DNA of 12,841 nucleotides from JALYZC01 sp035997675. GTDB taxonomy: Bacteria; Actinomycetota; Thermoleophilia; Solirubrobacterales; Solirubrobacteraceae. Positions 7,587 through 12,841 of this stretch are shown one piece after another (the stretch's first letter is position 1; each line of letters begins with the position of its first letter). The translations under genes were made by a program, and so were the position numbers. Under the pieces are notes generated by a model. The model was not told the DNA's origin. It did not search any database and saw nothing but the letters and a program-made list of their open reading frames with translations. The stretch spans positions 1 to 12,841 of the forward strand of contig DASYIJ010000122.1 of NCBI GenBank assembly GCA_035997675.1, in the 5' to 3' direction.

Positions 7587-9260
7587 CTAGCGGGGCGGGA
7601 TCTGCTCGGTGTAGCGCGAGATGCGCCACGCCGCCTGGATCGGATCCAGGAAGTGCGGCGGCGAGCGGAAGCGCATCCGGTCGTCGTAGTTGTAGTTCTT
7701 GGTGTAGCCGTTGATGACGGACTGGCCGTTGCCGCGGCCGACCGGGCCGCGGAACTTCTGGCCGATCACGCCGTTGACGGTGAGCGTGCCGAGCGGCGTG
7801 CCGCAGTAGTAGTTGTCGACCGTGAACGAATGCTGGAGGGACAGAATGGCGGCGTCGATCGACACGTTCGTCATGACGCCGGCCTGGTTGGTGCAGTTGG
7901 TGGCGTCGTTCGCGTCGTTGTGGGTCTCCGGGTGGTAGACACGCACGAAGTTGTTCGCGATCAGGCCGAGCATCGTGTCGCCGCTCTTCGTGAGGTTGCC
8001 GTTGACGATGATGTCCTTCTCCGAGCCGATCGTGAGATCGGAGCCGTAGGAGCCCTGGACGTAGACGTCGGCGCACCCCTGCGGTGCGTTGTAGGGGTCA
8101 AGCGGGTTGTAGCCCTGCCCGCAGCTGCCGTTCGCGACCCAGATCACACCGTTGGCCGGCAGGGCCATCGAGACGTTGTTGAGGCCCATCGTCGCATTGG
8201 TGACGGTCATGTTGGCGCCGTTCAGCACGATGGTGGTCCGTCCGGTGAAGCGATACGACGACCCGGCAACGGTGCTGAGCGAGTTGTCCGTCGGTGGAAG
8301 GGTCAACAGCGGCGCGTTCGGTGTCCAGGTGCCGACGAAGTTCGGGCTATTGCCCGAGCAACCTCCGTTGCCGCGCCAACCTGGGCCCGAAACCTCCACC
8401 CGGTCCTGCGCGTTCCGCCCGAAGGTCGGCGTGCCGCAGACGAGTATCTCGTCGTTGGTGTGGAACGGGCCGTTGATCTTGTCGTTGGGCGCGAACTGGA
8501 TCTCCGTGCAGTTGTCGACGAACGTCTGCCAACTCGCCGGGCTCCCCTGGAAGATCTGACCGGTGTAGCCGAGATTGCCGCGGCCCTGACGCCAGTAGAC
8601 CGGGCAATTCTGAGAGCCCCATGTGACGTAGTCCGGCCCGGTCCAGGTCGGTGACGTGCCGCTGCGCGTGGCGTGCCCGTTGGTGTCCAGCGTGTACCAG
8701 GTTGGGTCGGCGGTCTCGTAGTCGGTGAAGTACAGGTAGTCGAGGAAGTTCTTGCGCTTGAACGTGGCCACGATCGACCGCTTTGCCGTGCGCGAATGGC
8801 CGGTGGCCCGGATGCGGAACGTGCCGGTGTTCGCGTCGATCATCGTGTTCTGCGCGTTTCCTGCGCTGCACGACGTGGCACCGTTCGCCGGTAGCAGTTC
8901 GATCGTGTACCACGCGCTCGAACCGGCGATGAGTCGTGAGTTGGTTCGAGTGTCGGCCCCCACGCCGTTCCACGCCTGGTTCACCGCCGTGGGCGCGGGA
9001 ACACCCGTGCACTTCCCCCAGTAGGCGTTGTCCTGGCTGAGGTGGAAGAAGTAGTCGGCGATGCCCGCCTCCGCCGCCGCGTAGGCCTGCTTGGTGTCCT
9101 GGTCCTTGCGCGCGACGGGCAGATCGTTCTGGGCGACCGCCAGCGCGGAGATGGTGAACAGGCTGATGACGAGCAGCGCGCCCATCGTGATGACCATCGT
9201 GAAACCGGTCTCCCGACGAAGGCGCGCGAGCGCCGGTGATTGGCGGGGGCTCAGATGCAT
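7587..9260 (-). CDS. PilX-like minor pilin with large Cys-rich beta domain
   Basis: This 557-residue protein has a prepilin-like N-terminus: RRETGF (15-20) with a probable cut after Gly19, then a hydrophobic helix to about 43. The mature protein would start FTMVI, so Glu+5 is replaced by Ile, which is unusual. The next segment, DTKQAYAAAEAGIADY (55-70), is typical of PilX N-terminal regions. The rest is a large domain with FLDYLYFTDYETADP (172-186) and NGPFHTNDEILVCG (263-276). I recall these motifs from T4P-cluster proteins annotated with DUF4900, but have not checked. The repeats of Gly, Asn and Val strands suggest a beta-helix or beta-sandwich. Ten cysteines (84, 131, 219, 251, 275, 301, 380, 396, 456, 486) could form five disulfides. 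It overlaps the PilW-like gene by 10 bp and precedes pilD by 60 bp. Confidence 0.8.
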   Translation of the reverse strand: MHLSPRQSPALARLRRETGFTMVITMGALLVISLFTISALAVAQNDLPVARKDQDTKQAYAAAEAGIADYFFHLSQDNAYWGKCTGVPAPTAVNQAWNGVGADTRTNSRLIAGSSAWYTIELLPANGATSCSAGNAQNTMIDANTGTFRIRATGHSRTAKRSIVATFKRKNFLDYLYFTDYETADPTWYTLDTNGHATRSGTSPTWTGPDYVTWGSQNCPVYWRQGRGNLGYTGQIFQGSPASWQTFVDNCTEIQFAPNDKINGPFHTNDEILVCGTPTFGRNAQDRVEVSGPGWRGNGGCSGNSPNFVGTWTPNAPLLTLPPTDNSLSTVAGSSYRFTGRTTIVLNGANMTVTNATMGLNNVSMALPANGVIWVANGSCGQGYNPLDPYNAPQGCADVYVQGSYGSDLTIGSEKDIIVNGNLTKSGDTMLGLIANNFVRVYHPETHNDANDATNCTNQAGVMTNVSIDAAILSLQHSFTVDNYYCGTPLGTLTVNGVIGQKFRGPVGRGNGQSVINGYTKNYNYDDRMRFRSPPHFLDPIQAAWRISRYTEQIPPR

Positions 9261-9952
9261 TGCGGACTGTGGTCGGGGTCGCTGGCGTCCGACGTGCGCA
9301 CGTAGATGTCGTTCTGGAAGGTGCTGAGCGCGAGGTTGTTCATCGATCGGGAGACGCCGAGGCGGTCGGCGGCGAACGAGATCGAGACCTTCACCACCCT
9401 GGGCTTATCGGCATCCGCGAGCGTGAACGGAGAGGTGCTGTTCAGCCACTGGTTCGGCGTGACCGGATTTGGCGTGAACGCGTAGTAACGGAAGAACGGC
9501 ACGTTGGCCACGAGGTTGAGCCGCTCGGCCAGCACCCAGTTCTGGCGTGCCAGGGTGAAGGTCGGCGCCGTCGGGATCGTCCCCGCCACGTTGTAGTCGG
9601 TCTCGAAGACCGTGCCGCCCGAATACGTGATCGTGCGCCGCTGGAGCTTCGGGGTGTCCCCTCCGAGGTCGGTGTAGAAGGTGATGGAGTTGCCATCCGA
9701 GGTGATACCGGACGGGATCGCCGGGTAGCCCGGGCCAAGGCAGATCTGCGAGCGGAGCTGCCGCGTGATCAGTTCCATGGCGGCGCGACCGCGCTGAGTC
9801 GAGTCCACACGGTCCTGGACCCGGGAGTCGGCCTTCACCGAGAAGTCGAGCGCTCCGAAGATCGCCAGCAGGAGGATCGACCCGACGGCAAGGGTCACGA
9901 GGAGTTCCATGAGCGAGAAGCCGCGCTCGTCGCTGACGAGTTTTCCGATCAC
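9251..9952 (-). CDS. PilW/PulJ-like minor pilin
   Basis: This is a 233-residue prepilin. The leader ends DERG (8-11) and the mature protein begins FSLMELL, so cleavage is after Gly11 and Glu+5 is Glu16. The hydrophobic helix runs to about residue 35. An amphipathic continuation, DSTQRGRAAMELITRQLRSQIC (50-71), is typical of PilW/PulJ. The remaining domain looks beta-rich and carries only Cys71 and Cys232. The start is the GTG at 9952, which forms a GTGA overlap with the PilV-like gene and gives a short leader. Another GTG lies two codons upstream (9958). It sits between two other minor-pilin genes, as pilV-pilW-pilX do in other bacteria, and probably acts in the pilus initiation or tip complex. 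Confidence 0.85.
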   Translation of the reverse strand: MIGKLVSDERGFSLMELLVTLAVGSILLLAIFGALDFSVKADSRVQDRVDSTQRGRAAMELITRQLRSQICLGPGYPAIPSGITSDGNSITFYTDLGGDTPKLQRRTITYSGGTVFETDYNVAGTIPTAPTFTLARQNWVLAERLNLVANVPFFRYYAFTPNPVTPNQWLNSTSPFTLADADKPRVVKVSISFAADRLGVSRSMNNLALSTFQNDIYVRTSDASDPDHSPQCI

Positions 9953-11391
9953 GGGCACACGCTCGGGCTCGCGACCCCGGCGACGAGCGGGAACTGGATG
10001 AGGTTGGTGCCCGGCCACTTGTTGACCTTGACCTTGGACACGGTGAAGCTGAGCGCCACGGGCGGCTTGTCGACACAGACGTCGTAGGTGCCATAGGGCA
10101 GGCCGGGCTCATCGAGCTCGCCCCGGATGTTGGTGTTCCCGAGCGAGATCGTGCCGGCGCAGCCGTTCATCTCCGGCTGCGAAGGCGTGACGCGAACGCG
10201 CGCCCCGACCACCGGCGTCGCCAGCGGCACGCTCGAGATGGCGAGAACGTTCAGCGCCGGTTGGTGCAGGGCCGCCGCGGGACTCACGCTCCCGCCGGCG
10301 GTGGCCAGGACCGTTGGATCGGGGTCGGTCCCGTTCGCGCTCGGCTTCATCGCGAGGCAGTTGCCCGCCCATATCGAGTACGGGGACGAGAAGGGGAAGA
10401 TGTTGTTCGGCGTCGCGAAGGGCCCGTTCAGCCCGGTGATCGCACCGCCCGACATCGACTGCGCCTCGGTGAACTTGCGGAACGCCGGGGCGGGCAGGCT
10501 CGGGTGCCCGATCGAGAACCCCCACTTGTTGCGGGAGGCGACGGTGGCGCCGAGCTGAAGGGGCAACACGGAGTTGATGAACGGCTTCGTGTCGAAGGTC
10601 ACTCCGGTGATCTGCGCGGGCTGGGCGCACAGCACGGTGAGGGTCGTGGTCGTCGCGCCCACGACACTGACCTGCTTGGTCGGCGGCGAGTTGCCGTTCT
10701 CGTCGATGCAGCTCGACCCGACCGTCACCGTGTAGTTCCCGGTCGGGATGTAGCCGAAGAACGTGCTCCCTCCGGTGTCCGTGACGTCGCTGTAGGTCCC
10801 CGCCCCGGTCGTGCTCACGGTGAGGCCGGGCAGCGGGGCATTGCTGCCGTCGATGACCTGCACGCAGAGGCTCCCTTGATTGGCTCCGAAGGACCCGTTG
10901 GGGGGAGCCACATAGCTCTTCTGCACGACCGGTTGGACGTTGCGCATCACGGGCCACGTGACGGTCGAGGTGATCTCGACATAGTTCGCCTGGGCGTTGG
11001 CGCCGGCGGGTCCGCAGCTCGTTCCGCCGGTCGAGTCGACCACCCAGTCGGCGCGCGACACGACGGTGTACGGCACTCCGGCGACGACCTGGGTACGCGT
11101 CTCGCGATAGTTGGAGAGGTCCGTCGACTTGAACGTGCGCAGACGCTCCTGATCCTGCTGGGCGATGCCCGCAGCCAGCGCGCGATTCTTGATCGTGCTG
11201 GACGAGGCCGAGGCACCGTCGAAGGCCGAGAAGGTCCCGAGGATCACGACGACCAGCAGGGCTGCCGTGACGATCAACTCGATCAGCAGCGCCCCGTCTT
11301 CGTCGCGGACGTGATCCACGCCCACACTGATCGCAGTGCGGGCATGAGAGCGCGAACGCGATGCGGTGCGCAGTCGCATCACCAAGGGCAT
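9949..11391 (-). CDS. PilV-like large minor pilin with prealbumin-like repeats (possible tip adhesin)
   Basis: This is a 480-residue protein with a prepilin signal: the leader ends RDEDG (29-33) and the mature protein starts ALLIELI, with Glu+5 at Glu38. The hydrophobic helix runs to about 55. A PilV/PilE-like first domain follows (to about 165). A segment at 175-255, with CVQVIDGSNAPLPGLTV and FGYIPTGNYTVTV, looks like a carboxypeptidase-regulatory or CnaB-like beta domain. A second such segment is at about 396-447 (ISLGNTNIRGEL, LPYGTYDVCV). Several cysteines are present. The ATG at 11391 is used because AGG lies 7 bases before it. GTG codons near residues 23 and 25 would give a shorter, more usual leader. 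It is the first gene of the minor pilin group and overlaps the next by GTGA. Confidence 0.8.
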   Translation of the reverse strand: MPLVMRLRTASRSRSHARTAISVGVDHVRDEDGALLIELIVTAALLVVVILGTFSAFDGASASSSTIKNRALAAGIAQQDQERLRTFKSTDLSNYRETRTQVVAGVPYTVVSRADWVVDSTGGTSCGPAGANAQANYVEITSTVTWPVMRNVQPVVQKSYVAPPNGSFGANQGSLCVQVIDGSNAPLPGLTVSTTGAGTYSDVTDTGGSTFFGYIPTGNYTVTVGSSCIDENGNSPPTKQVSVVGATTTTLTVLCAQPAQITGVTFDTKPFINSVLPLQLGATVASRNKWGFSIGHPSLPAPAFRKFTEAQSMSGGAITGLNGPFATPNNIFPFSSPYSIWAGNCLAMKPSANGTDPDPTVLATAGGSVSPAAALHQPALNVLAISSVPLATPVVGARVRVTPSQPEMNGCAGTISLGNTNIRGELDEPGLPYGTYDVCVDKPPVALSFTVSKVKVNKWPGTNLIQFPLVAGVASPSVCP

Positions 11392-11430
11392 CGGCACGCC
11401 TACGGCGCGGCTTGACCGCGGCGTGCGTGC

Positions 11431-11468
11431 GGCCAACGCCTGAACGGGCGTTGCCGAGTCGTCTCGGC
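11431..11468 (-). other. Two overlapping hairpins in the leader of the minor pilin genes
   Basis: On the minus strand a perfect 6-bp stem, GCCGAG/CTCGGC with a 4-base loop, occupies 11453-11468. A second, stronger stem, GGC-AACGCC against GGCGTTGGCC with one bulge and a 6-base loop, occupies 11431-11455. They share bases 11453-11455, so they cannot both form fully. They lie between the pilA hairpin terminator and the PilV-like start. No T run follows, so they may affect readthrough, RNA stability or start access instead of acting as terminators. Confidence 0.4.
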
Positions 11469-11480
11469 CCCGCGGAATAC

Positions 11481-11508
11481 GAGAGGCGGGCCCGAAGGCC
11501 CGCCTCTC
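11481..11508 (-). terminator. UUCG hairpin after the downstream pilA copy
   Basis: A perfect 12-bp stem, GAGAGGCGGGCC/GGCCCGCCTCTC, encloses a loop that reads TTCG on the minus strand with a C-G closing pair, the very stable UUCG tetraloop. It starts 28 bp after the pilA stop. The bases that follow (GTATTCC) contain no T run, so termination may be incomplete. The identical hairpin follows the other pilA copy at 12230-12257. Confidence 0.75.
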
Positions 11509-11536
11509 TCGGAAACGTCGCGTCAGTGGACGCGTG

Positions 11537-11971
11537 CTACCACATGTTGCCGTTCGCGTCGGCAGCCTTGCAGCTGCCCTGCCCGACCTGGTCGCATGTG
11601 CGGGTGAACTTCCCGGCCGCGTCGCGCGAGATCGAGTACGTGATCCCCGACTTCGAAGCCTGGGAGACCGTGTACGTGGTCCCGGTCACCGGGTTGATCG
11701 AAACGCCCGGCTGCAACGGCGTGTTCTGCGCCGTCAGCGCAGCCGAGTCACACTTCGTGTAGTCCTGCTGGTCGGAGTTGCACGACTCGATCGCCGAGAC
11801 CGCATTGCGGGCATCGGACTTCGCCGAGGCGTCTTGACCCTTCTTCTGCTGACCCAGGAACGTGGGCAGCGCGATCGCGGCAAGAATGCCGATGATCAGG
11901 ATGACGACGAGGAGTTCGATCAGGGTGAAGCCCTTCTCGTCCTCGGCGCGCCTGCGGAGCTTCTGCAGCAT
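11537..11971 (-). CDS. pilA: Major type IV pilin, downstream copy
   Basis: This is a 144-residue prepilin that would be the building block of the pilus fibre. The leader is 14 residues ending EDEKG, with cleavage after Gly14. The mature protein begins FTLIELLVVILIIGILAAIA, with Glu+5 at Glu19. The globular part (about 45-144) has four cysteines at 64, 74, 126 and 134, which could form two disulfides, and it ends NGNMW. The ATG at 11971 has a strong GGAGGG site 3 bases upstream. Compared with the other copy it differs at 15 positions: 7, 54, 70, 72, 73, 76, 91, 103, 105, 110, 115, 127, 128, 129 and 131. These fall almost all in the exposed C-terminal part. A cyclic-di-GMP riboswitch lies in its leader and a UUCG hairpin follows it. 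Confidence 0.96.
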   Translation of the reverse strand: MLQKLRRRAEDEKGFTLIELLVVILIIGILAAIALPTFLGQQKKGQDASAKSDARNAVSAIESCNSDQQDYTKCDSAALTAQNTPLQPGVSINPVTGTTYTVSQASKSGITYSISRDAAGKFTRTCDQVGQGSCKAADANGNMW

Positions 11972-12045
11972 GTTCCCTCCGTGGGATCGTTGGACCTGAA
12001 ATCACCAGATCCGCGGTGTTCCCATGCCGCCTGGAGCGCTCGCGT

Positions 12046-12062
12046 CACCACGAACTCCGGTG
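12046..12062 (-). promoter_or_regulatory. Hairpin directly after the aptamer, possible switching helix
   Basis: On the minus strand CACC (12062-12059) can pair with GGTG (12049-12046) across a 9-base loop. The same CACC can instead pair with GGTG at 12156-12153 on the 5' side of the aptamer, closing it. The two pairings exclude each other. The other pilA leader has a matching hairpin with different bases, CACTG/CAGTG, and the same loop length. The function is inferred from the complementarity. Confidence 0.4.
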
Positions 12063-12156
12063 GCAACCCGGCTGCCTCCGCTCGATCGGCCGGGACCGAT
12101 CGCCGGAGGCCCGTGGCTTTGCGTCCCGCCCTCACGGACGGTTTGCCTTTTTCACC
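12059..12156 (-). promoter_or_regulatory. Cyclic-di-GMP class I (GEMM-I) riboswitch, complete aptamer
   Basis: This lies in the 311-bp gene-free stretch between the two pilA genes. Reading the minus strand, the conserved elements occur in order. GGCAAACC (12147-12140) leads into a 6-bp stem CCGTCC/GGGCGG with a GTGA (GNRA) tetraloop (12132-12135). GACGCAAAGCC (12125-12115) follows. The second arm is GCCTCCG/CGGAGGC (12110-12104 with 12080-12074), extended by CGATCGG/CCGATCG. The end is AGCCGGGTTGCC (12073-12062). These match the GEMM-I family, including the AAAGCC junction and the 3' GGGTTGCC strand. Such RNAs sense cyclic-di-GMP and often control pilus and motility genes. The aptamer ends about 90 bases before the pilA start. 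No clear terminator lies between, so control of translation or RNA stability is more likely than attenuation. Confidence 0.92.
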
Positions 12157-12174
12157 TCGGCCTGGCACGACCCG

Positions 12175-12203
12175 GTATCGCCGGGGCCGGCGGGTCGCTT
12201 GAG
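12175..12203 (-). promoter_or_regulatory. Weak candidate promoter for the downstream pilA
   Basis: Between the upstream terminator and the aptamer, the minus strand has GGCGATAC (12182-12175) with CTCAAG (12203-12198) 15 bases before it. The pair loosely resembles a sigma-28/WhiG-type promoter (TAAA, about 15 bases, GCCGATAA). Its position would start the RNA shortly before the aptamer, as needed. The match is poor in the upstream box, so this is only a candidate. Confidence 0.22.
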
Positions 12204-12229
12204 AGGCGACGCGACCTTCTCAACGAAAA

Positions 12230-12257
12230 GAGAGGCGGGCCCGAAGGCCCGCCTCTC
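12230..12257 (-). terminator. Intrinsic terminator of the upstream pilA copy
   Basis: The same perfect 12-bp stem and UUCG loop as at 11481-11508 starts 25 bp after the pilA stop. Here the minus strand continues TTTTCG after the stem, so a short U tract is present and this is a better intrinsic terminator than the other copy. It separates the two pilA units, so the downstream copy needs its own promoter. Confidence 0.85.
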
Positions 12258-12282
12258 GGAAACCCGCGTCAGCGGACGCGCG

Positions 12283-12717
12283 CTACCACATGTTGCCGTT
12301 GGCGTCGGCAGCCTTGCAGCTGCCCGTCCCGGCCGCGCTACACGTCCGGGTGAACTTCCCGGCCGCGTCACGCCCGATCGAGTAGGTGAGACCCGACTTC
12401 GAGGTTTGCGTGACCGTGTACGTCGTCCCCGTCACCGGGTTGATCGTGACGCCCGGCTGCAACGGCGTGTTCTGCGCCGTCAGCGCAGCCGCGTCACACG
12501 CGACGTAGTTCTGCTGGTCGGAGTTGCACGACTCGATCGCCGAGACCGCATTGCGGACATCGGACTTCGCCGAGGCGTCCTGACCCTTCTTCTGCTGACC
12601 CAGGAACGTGGGCAGCGCGATCGCGGCAAGAATGCCGATGATCAGGATGACGACGAGGAGCTCGATCAGGGTGAAACCCTTCTCGTCCTCGGCGCGCTTG
12701 CGGAGCTTCTGCAGCAT
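12283..12717 (-). CDS. pilA: Major type IV pilin, upstream copy
   Basis: This is a 144-residue prepilin nearly identical to the copy downstream. It has the same 14-residue leader with cleavage after Gly14, Glu+5 at Glu19, an unchanged hydrophobic helix and the same four cysteines (64, 74, 126, 134). Its differences include Val54, Asn70, Val72, Ala73 and the loop between Cys126 and Cys134, which reads SAAGT instead of DQVGQ. The ATG at 12717 follows an AAGGAGGA ribosome site (12735-12728) with a 10-base spacer, longer than in the other copy. The leader carries the 3' end of a cyclic-di-GMP aptamer at the window edge. A strong terminator follows. Which copy is the main fibre subunit cannot be told from the sequence. 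Confidence 0.96.
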   Translation of the reverse strand: MLQKLRKRAEDEKGFTLIELLVVILIIGILAAIALPTFLGQQKKGQDASAKSDVRNAVSAIESCNSDQQNYVACDAAALTAQNTPLQPGVTINPVTGTTYTVTQTSKSGLTYSIGRDAAGKFTRTCSAAGTGSCKAADANGNMW

Positions 12718-12800
12718 GGTGGGTGAATCCTCCTTGTGTGGATTCCGGTGGGCCTGTCCTTGCCGCCAAATCCAGGTGGTCCATGCCGTCGGGAGCGACG

Positions 12801-12819
12801 CACTGCGTTTGCCCCAGTG
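12801..12819 (-). promoter_or_regulatory. Hairpin after the partial aptamer of the upstream pilA leader
   Basis: On the minus strand CACTG (12819-12815) pairs perfectly with CAGTG (12805-12801) across a 9-base loop. It takes the same place and loop length as the CACC/GGTG hairpin in the other pilA leader, although the paired bases differ. This looks like a conserved structure kept by compensating changes. Confidence 0.45.
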
Positions 12820-12841
12820 GCAGCCCGGCTTCCTCGTCGAA
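12817..12841 (-). promoter_or_regulatory. 3' end of a second cyclic-di-GMP riboswitch (cut by window edge)
   Basis: The minus strand reads GAGGAAGCCGGGCTGCCAC here. This aligns with the 3' strand of the complete aptamer in the other leader, GAGGCAGCCGGGTTGCCAC, with two changes. The conserved AGCCGGG and TGCC are intact. The 5' three quarters of the aptamer would lie beyond the window. The downstream leader block near 12781-12799 is also shared with the other copy, which supports a homologous riboswitch. Confidence 0.7.

Larger units (their letters stand above)
11481..12841 (-). repeat. Tandem duplication of the riboswitch-pilA-terminator unit
   Basis: Two units are arranged head to tail. 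Matching landmarks are offset by similar distances: the pilA stops by 746 bp, the hairpin terminators by 749 bp, and the aptamer 3' ends by 757 bp. The proteins share 129 of 144 residues and the terminator hairpin is identical. The leaders share the aptamer end and a block near 12022-12039 and 12781-12799 (ccatgccg followed by ggagcg). The second unit is cut by the window edge within its leader. Confidence 0.85.

Noticed and set aside
7086..8654. A 522-codon open frame on the plus strand opposite pilD and the PilX-like gene
   Set aside because: It is a GC-driven shadow; the minus strand frames carry the PilD and prepilin motifs.
1..12841. Insertion sequences, tRNA genes, prophage or CRISPR elements
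   Set aside because: No transposase, integrase, tRNA-like cloverleaf or regular direct-repeat array was seen. The only large repeat is the pilA duplication.

Overview
The window is very GC-rich. Every gene I can support lies on the minus strand, so transcription runs from high to low coordinates. It is a type IV pilus (T4P) locus joined to the end of the shikimate pathway. The base composition, the style of the pilins and a Gram-positive-like pilus set suggest an actinobacterium, most likely class Thermoleophilia (Solirubrobacterales-like). That placement is inferred from the sequence alone.

Layout in transcription order. (1) 12841-11481: two tandem, near-identical major pilin genes (pilA copies, 129 of 144 residues identical). 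Each is followed by the same 12-bp-stem UUCG hairpin terminator. The complete leader between them (12059-12156) is a class I cyclic-di-GMP (GEMM-I) riboswitch by sequence and fold. The leader of the upstream copy shows the 3' end of the same aptamer at the window edge. (2) 11391-7587: three large overlapping genes for minor-pilin-like proteins: PilV-like with prealbumin-like beta domains, PilW/PulJ-like, and PilX-like lacking Glu+5. (3) 7526-6777: prepilin peptidase pilD. (4) 6657-3142: pilM, pilN, pilO and a membrane-anchored protein in the pilP position, all joined by 4-base GTGA stop/start overlaps. (5) 3068-1278: a NarL-type response regulator and its GAF-containing histidine kinase. (6) 1268-1: chorismate synthase aroC and the first 36 codons of shikimate kinase aroK, again with a GTGA overlap.

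How it works together. PilD would process the two PilA pilins and the three minor pilins. PilM, PilN, PilO and the PilP-like protein would form the inner-membrane alignment platform. The pilus ATPases (PilB, PilT), the platform protein PilC and any secretin are not in the window. Cyclic-di-GMP probably sets expression of the major pilins through the riboswitches. Partial readthrough of the hairpin at 11481-11508 could feed the minor pilin genes.

The most interesting points are the duplicated riboswitch-pilA-terminator units, a proposed switching helix just after the aptamer, the tip-adhesin-like minor pilin, and a pilMNO(P)-aro neighbourhood that recalls the pilMNOPQ-aroKB order of Gammaproteobacteria.
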